A stretch of 19,879 nt of DNA from an uncultured Clostridia bacterium (GCA_934754445.1 CAKVHZ010000018.1:1-19879); one strand, 5' to 3'. Shown: positions 1 through 9,959, numbered from the stretch's first letter. The notes: generated from the sequence alone by a model not told the origin. A program made the numbers and translations.

Positions 1-3000
1 GTGTCAAAAATATTATCGTAAGTAACATTAATGTCGCTGTATACATTGTTGCTTAAACTGCTTTCTCCACCAAACTTGTCAATTTGGTTGCTTCCGTTTA
101 AGAAAATTGCCAAATTCCAATCTAAAGATTTTTCTTCATATTCAGTTTTTCTAAAAGTTAAAACATTGCTTAATTCTGAGTAAACATATATACTGCCACT
201 ACCACTACTTAATTCATCATACTCATTGCCGTTAACTTTTAAACTAACCCCATCAACTTTTTTCTCACAACTAACATCAACCTTAACCAACTGACAATCC
301 ACATTCTTTAAATAGTATCGCTTTGTTGTGCTACTAGCATCTGTATATGCTTGGATAAAATATTGTTTAAGTCCATAATCCCAGTCAATTGTATAATTAT
401 AATAGTTATAATCAACAAGTGCTTTATAGAAATTTGCTTTGTCATAACCATTGTCAGCCGTTTTATTTGTGTAATGAACAATACTAATTGGGTTGTCATT
501 TACCCTTATTGTCATTTTATTAATTAATATTGCTCGCACATATTTTGAATAGTTGTCTACAGCACAAATTGCAAAAATATTTTGATATGTCGTAGTATCA
601 CTAACTGTAATAACTCCACCAATTTCGCACTGCTCTATAATAAAGTTATTAGTTCCCGCAATAAGTCCTATCTTATTGTTAATACTTGCAACATTTAAGT
701 TAATGTTAACTTTACAATTCCTTAATAGCCCCGAATTACTATTAATAAGAACACCTATATTGCCATCACTTTTAACTTTGCCAAGCAACATATATCCATT
801 TTTTATATAAACATTGAGTATTGAGCCAGCTTTATTGTTTGTAAAAATACCCTTAAAATAAATATTGTGCTCTTTACCAGTATTATATAATCCATCAATA
901 ATAAAAACATTATTGAAAACAAGATTATTAATATTTACACTATTGTCGCCATCAGTATTTATAAAATATTGACCATCACTTTGACTCGCAATAATAGTTA
1001 ACCCATTTATTGAATAACCATTCCCTTCAAATACGCCTTTAAATGATGATACGGAAAGATTATAACCAGTAATATCAATATTGTTTTTTAAATTAAGCTT
1101 TGTGTATTTTGAATTGCAATATTTATAATAAAATGCCATTGCTAAATCTTTAGCACTTGTAATATCATATGTAGTATAAGAATTGTAAGAATATCCAGTT
1201 AATTGATACTTGTTTTCAAGTAAATCATCCCCTTCAACATTAAATGTAACATTACATTTTGCTGTTGTGCTAAAAGTTCCATATTCTTCTCTAAACAACT
1301 GCTGATAAAATGTATAGTAAACCGCAGATTTTGAAGATTCACTCCAAGATTCTGGAATTTCAGGGTCTATTTTAAAGTTTTCATTACGATAAGTTACTGC
1401 TGCTGAATTAGTTATTGATGTAATTCTATAATATGGTTTAACTTTAAAAGTAAGATAAAATGCTGTTCCTTTTGCTATGTTACAAGATGAACTTCCATCA
1501 CTAGTTGTTGTAACACCTGAATTTGTCCATGCCGTTCCACTCTTATAGTAAATATTTGTTTCAACAAGATTATTGCCTTTTACTTCTATTTTGCATTTCT
1601 CAACTATTTTTTCATACTCACAAATTAACTTTATATCACTAGCGATTGAATAAACAAAAGTCTTTTCATTTTGTAATGCTAAGTTCATGTTTTTAATCAA
1701 TGCATCTATATCTTCATTTTTTATTCCTGCCTTAATTAACGATTGTTTATTTTCATTAGAAATAGAAAAACTTTGCAATGCATAACCAGTTAAATTTAAT
1801 TTACTATAATAAGGACTAACTTCTTCTTCATAGCTTACAGTCTGTATTTTTGCGGTAAAGCCCGAAATTATTGTATTTGTGCTAATATTTTTAGCACTAG
1901 CATAAGTTATATTATAAGAAACAGTTGTAAATTTAGGATATAAATCTAATTCCCAAACGCCATCAATTTCTATTGCATTATAATTAGATTGTCTTAATTC
2001 TGGCATAGTTGTGGCACCAAAATTAACTTCATTATTATAAGCATTTATATAATACCAGCCAGTAAAATTTCTACCAACTAAAGTAACATTTGGCAAAGTA
2101 ATTTTTTCGTTATAATGACAAGTTATACTATCCGCCAAAATAGTTCCATCTTTATCTTTAAAGTTTAGTTTATATTCTAGTTGCTTGTATTCACAAACTA
2201 ATTTAATAGGACAAGTTAGTGTATAAGTAAAAGATTTATTATTTAATAAAGCCAAGTTTATATTGGTTATAAAAATATCTATATCTTCACTTTTTACCCC
2301 GCTTTCTATTAGTGTATTTTTGTAATCATCCGATATAGAAAAACCTTGCAATGCATAACCATTTAAACTTAATTCATTGTTGTATGGGGTAATTTCTTCC
2401 TCAAATTTTGCACTTTGAGTTTTTTGAGTAAAACCTGTAATTGTAGCATTTGTATCCACATTCTTAGCACTAGCATAAGTTATAGTATAAGCTACAGCAT
2501 CATATTCAGGATATAGTTTTAATTCCCAAACATCTCCAATTCTTGTTGCATTATATTTTTCAAGAGATAAATCAGGCATAGTTGTGTAATTAAAAGGTTG
2601 TTTACCAGAGGTTAAATAATACCAACTTGTTATGTTTTTTTGTATACCATTATAAGAAAGATTACCTGCGAATAGTGAAATTTCTTCACCAAAATTTTTA
2701 GTTATGCTTGGAATTTGGCCATCAACACCTTCAAAAATTAATCTATTTTTTGTTAAAGTATATTCACAAATTAATTCTATAGAACTTTCAATATCATATA
2801 TGAATGTCGTGTTATTTTTTAATGCTTTGTTTATTTTTGTAAGGAAAGCATTAATTTCTTCATCATTATTAAAAATTTCATCTTTTATTAATTGTGCCTT
2901 TTGAGACTCTGATATTTTAAATTGATTTAAACTGTAACCTGTTAATTTAAGTTCTTTATTTGTAGTATCATTGTAAGGCAATATATTATCATTGAAATAT

Positions 3001-6000
3001 AACGGCTGGACTTTTGGAGTGAAACCTAGAAGGACACTATCACTAGTATCAACAGCACTCTTATATACAATTGAATAAGCTATAACATCGCAATAAGGAT
3101 ATAATGTTAATACCCAAACATCTGATACTTCACGTGCATTATATTTTGCTTGACTTAAATCTGGCATTTTTGTGTCTGTGAAAGAACTCTTTTTACCACT
3201 TTCATCAAAATAATACCAGCCTGTTATGGTTTTACCAGCAATTTTAATATCTGATGTATCTATTACAGCATTAATATTACCCGTTATTTCTTTTAAAATA
3301 TTTCCATCTTCATCTTTAAAGTTTAGTTTATAGTCTATTGCTTTATATCCACAAACTAAATTTATATCGCAAGCAAGTGAATAAACAAAAGTTGTTCCAT
3401 TTTTTAATGCTGTGTTCATATCTTTTAGTAATGCATCAATATCTTCACTATTTATTCCATTATCTATTAATAACCGCTTTTGTGCGACAGTCATTGAGAA
3501 ATTTTGCAATATATAACCGCTTAAAATCAATTGTTCGTTATTATATGGTTTGACTTCTATTCCATAATTTACTTCTTGAGATTTTGAGACAAATTCTGAA
3601 ATTGTCCTAATTGTGCTAACATTTTTAGCACTAGCATACTTAATTGTATAAGTAACCGTGTCGTATTTAGGGTATAAATTTAATTCCCAAACATCAGCAA
3701 TTTCTGTTGCATTATAGTTAGATAATCTTAATTCTGGCATAGTAGACAAATTAAAATCTACTTTATTCCCATTAAACTCGTAATACCAGCCTGTTATGTT
3801 TTTGCCGGGCAATTTGATTTCAGGCATTGTTATAGCATCTCCATAATTACCAGTTACACTATCGGCTAAAGTATTACCCCCTTGATCTTTAAAATTCAAT
3901 TTATAATCGACTTTATCTAAACCATGTTCTAGTATTGCACAAAGAGAAATAAATGGTGTTAGAGATTCTTCAATATTACCAAAAGATACGATATTAAATT
4001 TACTTGCAATAAACTCAGTATCAAACCCATAAAGTTGTGCATCACTACTATTTTTTAAGTAAGATAAAGTTTGAGTTGTAGAGTCTATTTTTAAATATGG
4101 GAATAATAATGTTTCACCATTTGCAGTTTGAATAATGTTTGTTCTTAACATATATCCTGTAATTTTATAACCAGCCATTAAATTAATTAATTCATCATTT
4201 AATGTTAAGTCTAAAATACAAGTATCATTAGAATCATAAATGCCATTGTTTTTAATAACATATTTTTCGTTAGTTTTAATTTGTATTTCTTTTAATATAA
4301 CTTTACCATTCGAGTTATCATTATAACTCCAATCAATGTTATTAGTTTTTGTTGCTATAACTACTCTTAATGTAATATCTACATTTTCAAAATTTAAATA
4401 ATATTCTTCACCATTGTTTGTCCAAACTTGTTTTAAAATTTCTTCCGAAGTATCACTAGAAAGTTCATCTCCAAAAGCATTTGTATAATTTACAAAATTA
4501 TAGTTACTTAGTTCATTAAAGATAGCACCATTATCACAAGTCAATATTTTTAAGTTGTTATCATAACTATATTCGCTATCTAAAATAAAGTATTCTTTAG
4601 TTAAAATTAATTTACTATCTTCAACATTTTTTTCTACATAGTCAGCAAAACGATTGTAATCTTCTTCAGTTACAAGATATTTTACTGTATCTATAACAAA
4701 TTTTGCTTTAACTGTGCCGACATCTTTTAAATAAGGGTTGTTACTATTAACGCCATCACTTTTTGTCCAAATGGTTTTATCCATATCCGCATAGAATGAA
4801 TCTATATTTCTATAAATTTTATCTTCGCCAATAAATTGCACGCCTAAACCAAATGTATTATTAATTTGATAAACATCATTAAAGTTATAATTTGTATAAC
4901 AATTTTTAACAGTTACAGTTGATGATTTAGTATAAGCAAAACCTTTTAAAACACTGCCATTACTTATATCAAAACAATTTTCAATATTTGCTTCTGCTTC
5001 GCTAACAATAGAATACACATTACTCATTGTGCTTTTTACTTTTGTTAAACAATTAGTTATTTTTCCATTAGCACTAGAATATCCAACAATTCCACCAACT
5101 TTACTGTTTGTATCAGTTTTTACAAATTCTCCTTCAACCAAACAATTTTTTATAGGAGACATTGTATAACCCGCAATACCGCCCACATAAATATTAGGAG
5201 TATCATAACTAATTGCTAATAAATAAACATCGCTTACTTCACCTATAAAAGAATTAAAACTTATAAGTCCAAATAAACCACAATATATTTTCCTTTTTTC
5301 AGAATCCGCTTCATTTGTTAATATGGTAGATGACTTATCTTTCTTTAACATTATCCCATCAATAAAGTTAGTTTTTATGCTTAGGTTAGATATTGTATGT
5401 TTGCCACCATTAAAATTACCATTAAATGCTCTATTGCTTGTTAAGCCTATTGGCATAAAGTTATTAACACCAGACATATCTAAGTTGTTTTTTAATACAT
5501 ATTTTGCATTAGACTTATAACCATCTTCATAGTTTACTTTATAACTTAAAGTAGCCAAATCTTCAATAGTGCTTATTTCTCTTACTAAACTAGTTAATTT
5601 TATTGGATTATTATTTTTATCCGTTATAAATTTAGCATATAAATTCAAACGATTATTCTCAACACTTTCACTATTTATTAAAAATTCTTTGAAAGGTCTA
5701 GCATATAAGTTTTCATTATTTCCAACTTGCCAATATGCAAAAGCATAATTGCAACTACCAAATACATCGGCATAAGAGTTGATTGTAATCTTACCACTAT
5801 CGCCACTAATCTTCTCACTTTCATAATTTATTACATGAGATGGCTCATCAGTTGTATTACCATTTATATCGTAGTAATAAACTTCTAAAGTTTTTGGCAA
5901 TTCAGGTTCGTCTTGTTTATGCTTTATATATACCACAGCATAATATTGTTGATATTTAGGTTCATTATTTTCATAATAATATTTTTTATAAGCAGTCACA

Positions 6001-9000
6001 TTTTCGGAATTGTATTCAACTATATTTTGACCCGCCATAGATATGCTTGATGCGTATATGTTTTTAGGGGTAAACAATGCATTATTTTCATCATCATATA
6101 TTGGCGTTTTATCATCAATAAAAGCACAATCACTAAAATTAACACCTATTTTACTATCTTTTTTAATTAAATCACCATAAAATTGATAACCTTCAACAAC
6201 CTTATTGTATATTCCAGACTTATTATCACAATATTGCAAATTAAAAGTTGAATATACATTTAAATAATATGTTGTTAAGTTTTCACTTGCATCAATAGTT
6301 TTAGATTTTTGAGTATCGGACCCATAAAATTTGTATACAAAATAAAGATTTCGGTCATTTATTTTATTCCCCAAATCTACTAAAGCAAAATTAATGCCTT
6401 CTTTTTCGTCATGGCCACCCAAATCTAAACCAAATATACTTTTTAATTCGCTAGCAGAAATAGTAGTTTTTTCAGGTTTATTTAAGACCGTTACTACATA
6501 TTCATAACGATATAATTGACTAGACTGAACTTTAGAGCATTCAACCTGATAAGTAATATCCCCTATAGTTACCGTTTCTTTGCTAGCAACCGTATTAAGT
6601 GTTTTTCCATTTACTTTTATAGCAGTAACCGAATTTACAGTAACCGATGTTCTAAATATAGGATAAAGCGTTAAAGTCCCATTTTCAGCCATAGCAAAAT
6701 TTGAATAGTTATAGTTTGTGTTTTTATTATAAGAAGTGCCTGAACCATCAGGTTTAGTATTATAACTTTGTAAAATAATTGTTGTTCCGTTAATAGAATA
6801 AGATGCATCGGGCAAAGTTACTCCAGCTTGATTTTGAGTAACCCCAGTGTAATAATTTCCAGAAGGTATTACCGAACAATAAATTTTATTAAGTAAACTA
6901 TTGTTATATTCACTAATACTACCCAAACCGCCATTTATTTGGATATTTCTATCACTATTATTTACTTTAGAAAAATCTAATATTATTTTTTTATAATTAG
7001 AAACATTTATAAACGGAGCAGATAGACCACTTGAAACTAAACCACTAAGAATTTGTGAATTATATTGAAAACCATTTTCAAAAGCGCCAATAACATCACT
7101 ATCACTAGAAAGTTTTGTTCCATTATACCAACATGCAGTATAATTATAATTATGATAATCATTTTTGCTTTCTCTATTAATTCTAATTCCTATAGTTCCA
7201 CCCCAAACCCCCGTTGTTAAAACCTTGTCATTTTGTGGTGCAGGAATATAATAACTTTTATCAAAGTTCTCCGCTCTAACCATTACAGTAGTATCACTGT
7301 TATTTGCACCAATTACACCCAAATATACTTTATTGTTTGAATAAACCGCAATTGACTTAATAGCACCAATATTATATTTATTATATATAGATGATAATTG
7401 TGGTCCATACCAGTTACCTACAAAGTAACCCACAAATGTATGTCCTGCTAAGTTTGAACTACTTCCAATAATTAAATTTTTAGCAAAAGTTTCGTTATAT
7501 TGATAACAAATTGTTCCGCCAGTAGAAAAATCTCCATTTGCATTCACACTTTCAACATTGCCTATTCCACCGCCAATCATACAATATCTGCTTAAAAATT
7601 TATCATTTGTCAATAATGCCTTATCATCCAAAGCATTATTAGGTTCTGCAGTAATACTTCCTTCATACCTACATACTTCAACAGTATTACCATTATAAGA
7701 ATTTACAAGATATTTACCTACAATACCACCGATATTTATAAAATCGGCAGTTTGGTTTGCCGCAATTCGACCTACTTGGTTAGAAGTATTTAATGTGTTT
7801 TTAACACTTAAATCGACTTTGCTATAACATTTTGTTAAACAAGTGCCTTGAGCTTTGCCTACAAAACCACCAAAGTTCAAGTTTGTTGCATAATATAACT
7901 TATCGGCTTTAATCGTTCCCGAAACCACACTACAAGATTGTATGCTTGTTCCTAGCAAAGTTCCAACAAATCCGCCAACATTATAGTCACCACGATATGC
8001 TGGGGTATTAGGGTCACCCGCACCATGTTCACCAGCGACTTCAAAGGTTACTTTATTAACATAAGAATTTTGTATTGTAGGGTTAGTATAAGTATTGTTT
8101 GCTCCACTAGCATATCCAACTAAACCACCAAATGATATATCAACATCACTTGATTCAGCAATATTAAATGAATTACTATAAACAGCAATAGTTTCATACT
8201 CATTTTTACTTAATTTTATACTTGCTGAATTTGTTATATTACAGTTTGATACTGTAGAATTTACAAGTCCACCAATTAATCCGCCTATACAATATTTACC
8301 AAAAGTTTTTACTTTAATGTTAAAATTATCAACATTTATATTTTCGAATTTTGCATTATTTGCATATCCACACAATGCACCAAAATAACTATTGTAATAT
8401 TCAATTTCTCTAGAATACGACTCACCATGCATCTGTTGATATTCCGCCAAATCTTTTGCATCGGGATAACTATAACTTCCCGCTAATAAATAATCAAATT
8501 GTTTGGGATCCTTATCCCCCGTATAAATATAACCACCACTAATCAAGTAAGGAACTTCAATGGTCACAGTCGCTCTTGAAACTGTGCCAACATTTAAATT
8601 ACTAACCTTCCCACCATCAATATACCCAAATAAACCAAATGTAGGGCTAACAGGTTCTCTGCAATAAATACTTGTGCCACCCGATGTATACATATGAGTT
8701 GCGACAAGTTCATAATAAGCATTTAAAGATGCATTTTGAATTTTATATCCGTTACCAACAAATTCGCCTTTAAAGGCATTGTTATCTTTTTTTATTCCTA
8801 TAGGCGAACCGCCATAAGAATAAATATTGTTTTTTAACTCTACCCTATAGTTACTACCTATCGAAGCATTCATATAACTAGAATTAACTTCGGTTGCTAA
8901 GAAACTTAAATCACTTGAATTTCTTATATTAAAAACAACTTTACCATTATTAGAAGATAAGAGTTTAGTTGTGTTGCTCGCTACTTTATAAATAAAACTT

Positions 9001-9953
9001 ATCTCAGATTTAAATCTGAATTCATCATTTTTGATTTTACTAAAAGACGTTTTTATTTTTGTTTGAATAAAATTTCCTTCTTGTTTAAATACATCTTTCC
9101 CAAGTTGTAAATATCCACTGCTATCAACCCAAGCAGTATAATAATTTTCTTTATCAATTTTTTTGTCGCTTAATTTATCCTTGTTTGCATCATAAAGATA
9201 AACATCATAATCATTACTTAAATTAGTGAAGTTAATGTATTGATTGTAGTCAATTATACTATTATTAACTTTTGCAAATGCATCTATTCTTCCACTAATA
9301 CTATAGCCCGAAATAAAATTTTCATTATTTGAAGTCTGCCAAATATAAGAATCTCCCATTTTTATGTATGTGTTTTTATAAGATATATCTAAAAACTTTG
9401 TATTATCATTGAAAAGAATGTAAATTGTCGTTTCATTAACTAAATCTCTGTGATATAATTTTGAACCTAATCTAACCACAGACGAAGCATTAAAGTTTGT
9501 GTCTTTAAAAAACCCAACAACACCTACATTCGCATTCTCACATTGAGCATAAATAGATTCGCCATCATACAAGGTTTCCGTTCTTGAACCTGCCACCTTA
9601 GCACTAGGTGCAACTAAAGAGTAATTGGCAACATCTCTATCAGTTTTTGTGCTTCCATCTTTTGTCATATAAATTATTTGACTGCCAGAATTCTTCCATG
9701 CCACATTATGTTGTGTTTGAGTCCATGTCGCACCCCAGTTAAATGTAGTTGTTATTTCTTCAATGTTTCCGCTATCATTATATCTATAAGCCTTAAAAGT
9801 AACAGTTTTACTTTCTGCCTCTACTGGTTTATTTACATTGTTTGAAATTAAATTATAAACAGGCATTGCACAAAAAGCGAGCATGACAAAGCATAGCCCG
9901 ATTATAATATTTCTAACAAATTTTTTAAAAGGATATATCATTTTTCTTTCCAT
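1..9953 (-). CDS. Giant secreted surface protein (GLUG and InlB-like repeats), N-terminal 3,317 residues, runs off the left edge
   Basis: One frame stays open from the ATG at 9951-9953 to the window edge; I read it through and found no stop, so the 3' end is outside. The start is supported by AGGAG six bases upstream and a promoter before it. Residues 1-46 look like a signal peptide: basic MERKMIYPFKKFVRN, hydrophobic core at about 15-30, possible cleavage after VEA near 46. Next come about ten GLUG-type units (roughly 390-945, e.g. IGGLIG followed by VSNCNI), an InlB-like segment near 1040-1100 (DGSGTSYN, then TLTLYPIF), a second GLUG cluster (about 1450-1690), four long tandem repeats (about 2017-2784) and a third beta-helix-like stretch (about 2950-3130). 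Residue C28 is preceded by LAF, so this is not a convincing lipobox. By family knowledge such proteins are extracellular adhesins or surface stalks; the ligand is unknown. The anchor (sortase motif, S-layer or other) must lie beyond the window. It is not a broken gene as far as it can be seen. Confidence 0.93.
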   Translation of the reverse strand, partial: MERKMIYPFKKFVRNIIIGLCFVMLAFCAMPVYNLISNNVNKPVEAESKTVTFKAYRYNDSGNIEEITTTFNWGATWTQTQHNVAWKNSGSQIIYMTKDGSTKTDRDVANYSLVAPSAKVAGSRTETLYDGESIYAQCENANVGVVGFFKDTNFNASSVVRLGSKLYHRDLVNETTIYILFNDNTKFLDISYKNTYIKMGDSYIWQTSNNENFISGYSISGRIDAFAKVNNSIIDYNQYINFTNLSNDYDVYLYDANKDKLSDKKIDKENYYTAWVDSSGYLQLGKDVFKQEGNFIQTKIKTSFSKIKNDEFRFKSEISFIYKVASNTTKLLSSNNGKVVFNIRNSSDLSFLATEVNSSYMNASIGSNYRVELKNNIYSYGGSPIGIKKDNNAFKGEFVGNGYKIQNASLNAYYELVATHMYTSGGTSIYCREPVSPTFGLFGYIDGGKVSNLNVGTVSRATVTIEVPYLISGGYIYTGDKDPKQFDYLLAGSYSYPDAKDLAEYQQMHGESYSREIEYYNSYFGALCGYANNAKFENINVDNFNIKVKTFGKYCIGGLIGGLVNSTVSNCNITNSASIKLSKNEYETIAVYSNSFNIAESSDVDISFGGLVGYASGANNTYTNPTIQNSYVNKVTFEVAGEHGAGDPNTPAYRGDYNVGGFVGTLLGTSIQSCSVVSGTIKADKLYYATNLNFGGFVGKAQGTCLTKCYSKVDLSVKNTLNTSNQVGRIAANQTADFINIGGIVGKYLVNSYNGNTVEVCRYEGSITAEPNNALDDKALLTNDKFLSRYCMIGGGIGNVESVNANGDFSTGGTICYQYNETFAKNLIIGSSSNLAGHTFVGYFVGNWYGPQLSSIYNKYNIGAIKSIAVYSNNKVYLGVIGANNSDTTVMVRAENFDKSYYIPAPQNDKVLTTGVWGGTIGIRINRESKNDYHNYNYTACWYNGTKLSSDSDVIGAFENGFQYNSQILSGLVSSGLSAPFINVSNYKKIILDFSKVNNSDRNIQINGGLGSISEYNNSLLNKIYCSVIPSGNYYTGVTQNQAGVTLPDASYSINGTTIILQSYNTKPDGSGTSYNKNTNYNYSNFAMAENGTLTLYPIFRTSVTVNSVTAIKVNGKTLNTVASKETVTIGDITYQVECSKVQSSQLYRYEYVVTVLNKPEKTTISASELKSIFGLDLGGHDEKEGINFALVDLGNKINDRNLYFVYKFYGSDTQKSKTIDASENLTTYYLNVYSTFNLQYCDNKSGIYNKVVEGYQFYGDLIKKDSKIGVNFSDCAFIDDKTPIYDDENNALFTPKNIYASSISMAGQNIVEYNSENVTAYKKYYYENNEPKYQQYYAVVYIKHKQDEPELPKTLEVYYYDINGNTTDEPSHVINYESEKISGDSGKITINSYADVFGSCNYAFAYWQVGNNENLYARPFKEFLINSESVENNRLNLYAKFITDKNNNPIKLTSLVREISTIEDLATLSYKVNYEDGYKSNAKYVLKNNLDMSGVNNFMPIGLTSNRAFNGNFNGGKHTISNLSIKTNFIDGIMLKKDKSSTILTNEADSEKRKIYCGLFGLISFNSFIGEVSDVYLLAISYDTPNIYVGGIAGYTMSPIKNCLVEGEFVKTDTNSKVGGIVGYSSANGKITNCLTKVKSTMSNVYSIVSEAEANIENCFDISNGSVLKGFAYTKSSTVTVKNCYTNYNFNDVYQINNTFGLGVQFIGEDKIYRNIDSFYADMDKTIWTKSDGVNSNNPYLKDVGTVKAKFVIDTVKYLVTEEDYNRFADYVEKNVEDSKLILTKEYFILDSEYSYDNNLKILTCDNGAIFNELSNYNFVNYTNAFGDELSSDTSEEILKQVWTNNGEEYYLNFENVDITLRVVIATKTNNIDWSYNDNSNGKVILKEIQIKTNEKYVIKNNGIYDSNDTCILDLTLNDELINLMAGYKITGYMLRTNIIQTANGETLLFPYLKIDSTTQTLSYLKNSSDAQLYGFDTEFIASKFNIVSFGNIEESLTPFISLCAILEHGLDKVDYKLNFKDQGGNTLADSVTGNYGDAITMPEIKLPGKNITGWYYEFNGNKVDFNLSTMPELRLSNYNATEIADVWELNLYPKYDTVTYTIKYASAKNVSTIRTISEFVSKSQEVNYGIEVKPYNNEQLILSGYILQNFSMTVAQKRLLIDNGINSEDIDALLKDMNTALKNGTTFVYSLACDINLVCGYKAIDYKLNFKDEDGNILKEITGNINAVIDTSDIKIAGKTITGWYYFDESGKKSSFTDTKMPDLSQAKYNAREVSDVWVLTLYPYCDVIAYSIVYKSAVDTSDSVLLGFTPKVQPLYFNDNILPYNDTTNKELKLTGYSLNQFKISESQKAQLIKDEIFNNDEEINAFLTKINKALKNNTTFIYDIESSIELICEYTLTKNRLIFEGVDGQIPSITKNFGEEISLFAGNLSYNGIQKNITSWYYLTSGKQPFNYTTMPDLSLEKYNATRIGDVWELKLYPEYDAVAYTITYASAKNVDTNATITGFTQKTQSAKFEEEITPYNNELSLNGYALQGFSISDDYKNTLIESGVKSEDIDIFITNINLALLNNKSFTYTLTCPIKLVCEYKQLEYKLNFKDKDGTILADSITCHYNEKITLPNVTLVGRNFTGWYYINAYNNEVNFGATTMPELRQSNYNAIEIDGVWELDLYPKFTTVSYNITYASAKNISTNTIISGFTAKIQTVSYEEEVSPYYSKLNLTGYALQSFSISNENKQSLIKAGIKNEDIDALIKNMNLALQNEKTFVYSIASDIKLICEYEKIVEKCKIEVKGNNLVETNIYYKSGTAWTNSGVTTTSDGSSSCNIAKGTAFYLTFKVKPYYRITSITNSAAVTYRNENFKIDPEIPESWSESSKSAVYYTFYQQLFREEYGTFSTTAKCNVTFNVEGDDLLENKYQLTGYSYNSYTTYDITSAKDLAMAFYYKYCNSKYTKLNLKNNIDITGYNLSVSSFKGVFEGNGYSINGLTIIASQSDGQYFINTDGDNSVNINNLVFNNVFIIDGLYNTGKEHNIYFKGIFTNNKAGSILNVYIKNGYMLLGKVKSDGNIGVLINSNSGLLRNCKVNINLNVASINNKIGLIAGTNNFIIEQCEIGGVITVSDTTTYQNIFAICAVDNYSKYVRAILINKMTIRVNDNPISIVHYTNKTADNGYDKANFYKALVDYNYYNYTIDWDYGLKQYFIQAYTDASSTTKRYYLKNVDCQLVKVDVSCEKKVDGVSLKVNGNEYDELSSGSGSIYVYSELSNVLTFRKTEYEEKSLDWNLAIFLNGSNQIDKFGGESSLSNNVYSDINVTYDNIFD
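600..1110 (-). repeat. Third beta-helix-like (degenerate GLUG) stretch in the giant protein
   Basis: Residues about 2950-3120 start with a GLUG-type lead-in (FKGVFEGNGYSINGLTI). Strands such as FKGIFTNNKAGSILNVYI, NIGVLINSNSGLLRNCKV and KIGLIAGTNNFIIEQCEI follow. The GG signature is mostly lost, but spacing and the Cys at NC/QC positions match the upstream clusters. From about 480 to the window edge the protein continues without repeats I can name. Confidence 0.6.
1603..3905 (-). repeat. Four tandem repeats of about 191-195 codons in the giant protein
   Basis: Copies begin at 3905, 3332, 2747 and 2174 (minus strand), giving spacings of 573, 585 and 573 bp, all multiples of three. The last copy ends near 1603. 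The first half of each copy (about 90 residues) is InlB/Listeria-Bacteroides-like: three copies open with YKLNFKD and the third with NRLIFEG. All carry TGWYY or SWYY, then TMP, NA(T/R/I)E or NATR, VWEL or VWVL, and LYP. The second half (about 100 residues) carries ITYASAKN, GYALQ.FS, a helical-looking DIDALI..MN.AL segment and a closing (I/L)(I/V)C.Y. Copies 1, 3 and 4 keep the second half best; copy 2 differs (YKSAVDTSD). I recognise the first half but not the second. Residues about 2017-2784. Confidence 0.9.
4880..5610 (-). repeat. GLUG-type repeat cluster 2 inside the giant protein
   Basis: Residues about 1450-1690 open with ISTIEDLATLSYKV and YVLKNNLDMSG, then AFNGNFNGGKHTISNLSI, the usual lead-in to GLUG repeats. 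VGGIAGY and VGGIVGYSSANGKITNC follow. Later strands read IENCF and VKNCY without a preceding GG, so the cluster decays towards its C-terminal end. It probably forms a second, shorter beta-helix separated from the first by about 500 residues containing InlB-like segments. Confidence 0.75.
7125..8790 (-). repeat. GLUG-type beta-helix repeat cluster 1 inside the giant protein
   Basis: Residues about 390-945 begin with AFKGEFVGNGYKIQNASL, which resembles the lead-in of GLUG regions, and continue with units such as FGLFGY, FGALCGY, IGGLIG, FGGLVGY, VGGFVG, FGGFVGK and IGGIVGK. Each is followed within about 20 residues by a strand often carrying NC or a similar Cys (SNCNI, QSCSV, TKCYS). This is the pattern of the GLUG motif family, found in large bacterial surface proteins and thought to form a right-handed beta-helix. 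The units are divergent in DNA sequence, so they were read at protein level. Unit borders are approximate. Confidence 0.8.
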
Positions 9954-9959
9954 GGTTGA

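Noticed and set aside
308..499. Small minus-strand open frame of 63 codons
   Set aside because: It lies in another frame inside the giant gene, shows low-complexity Ile/Thr-rich sequence and has no ribosome site.
2704..5520. Several plus-strand frames of 65-71 codons (2704-2904, 3338-3553, 5323-5520)
   Set aside because: All are antisense to the continuous giant reading frame, with no ribosome sites and hydrophobic shadow-like sequence.
9865..9875. Possible lipoprotein signal (Cys28) in the giant protein
   Set aside because: The residues before the Cys are LAF; Phe at the -1 position does not fit a lipobox, and the hydrophobic core continues past it.
1..9953. Recoded genetic code (TGA as Trp) given the extreme A+T content
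   Set aside because: All Trp codons checked are TGG and no in-frame TGA was needed in any gene.
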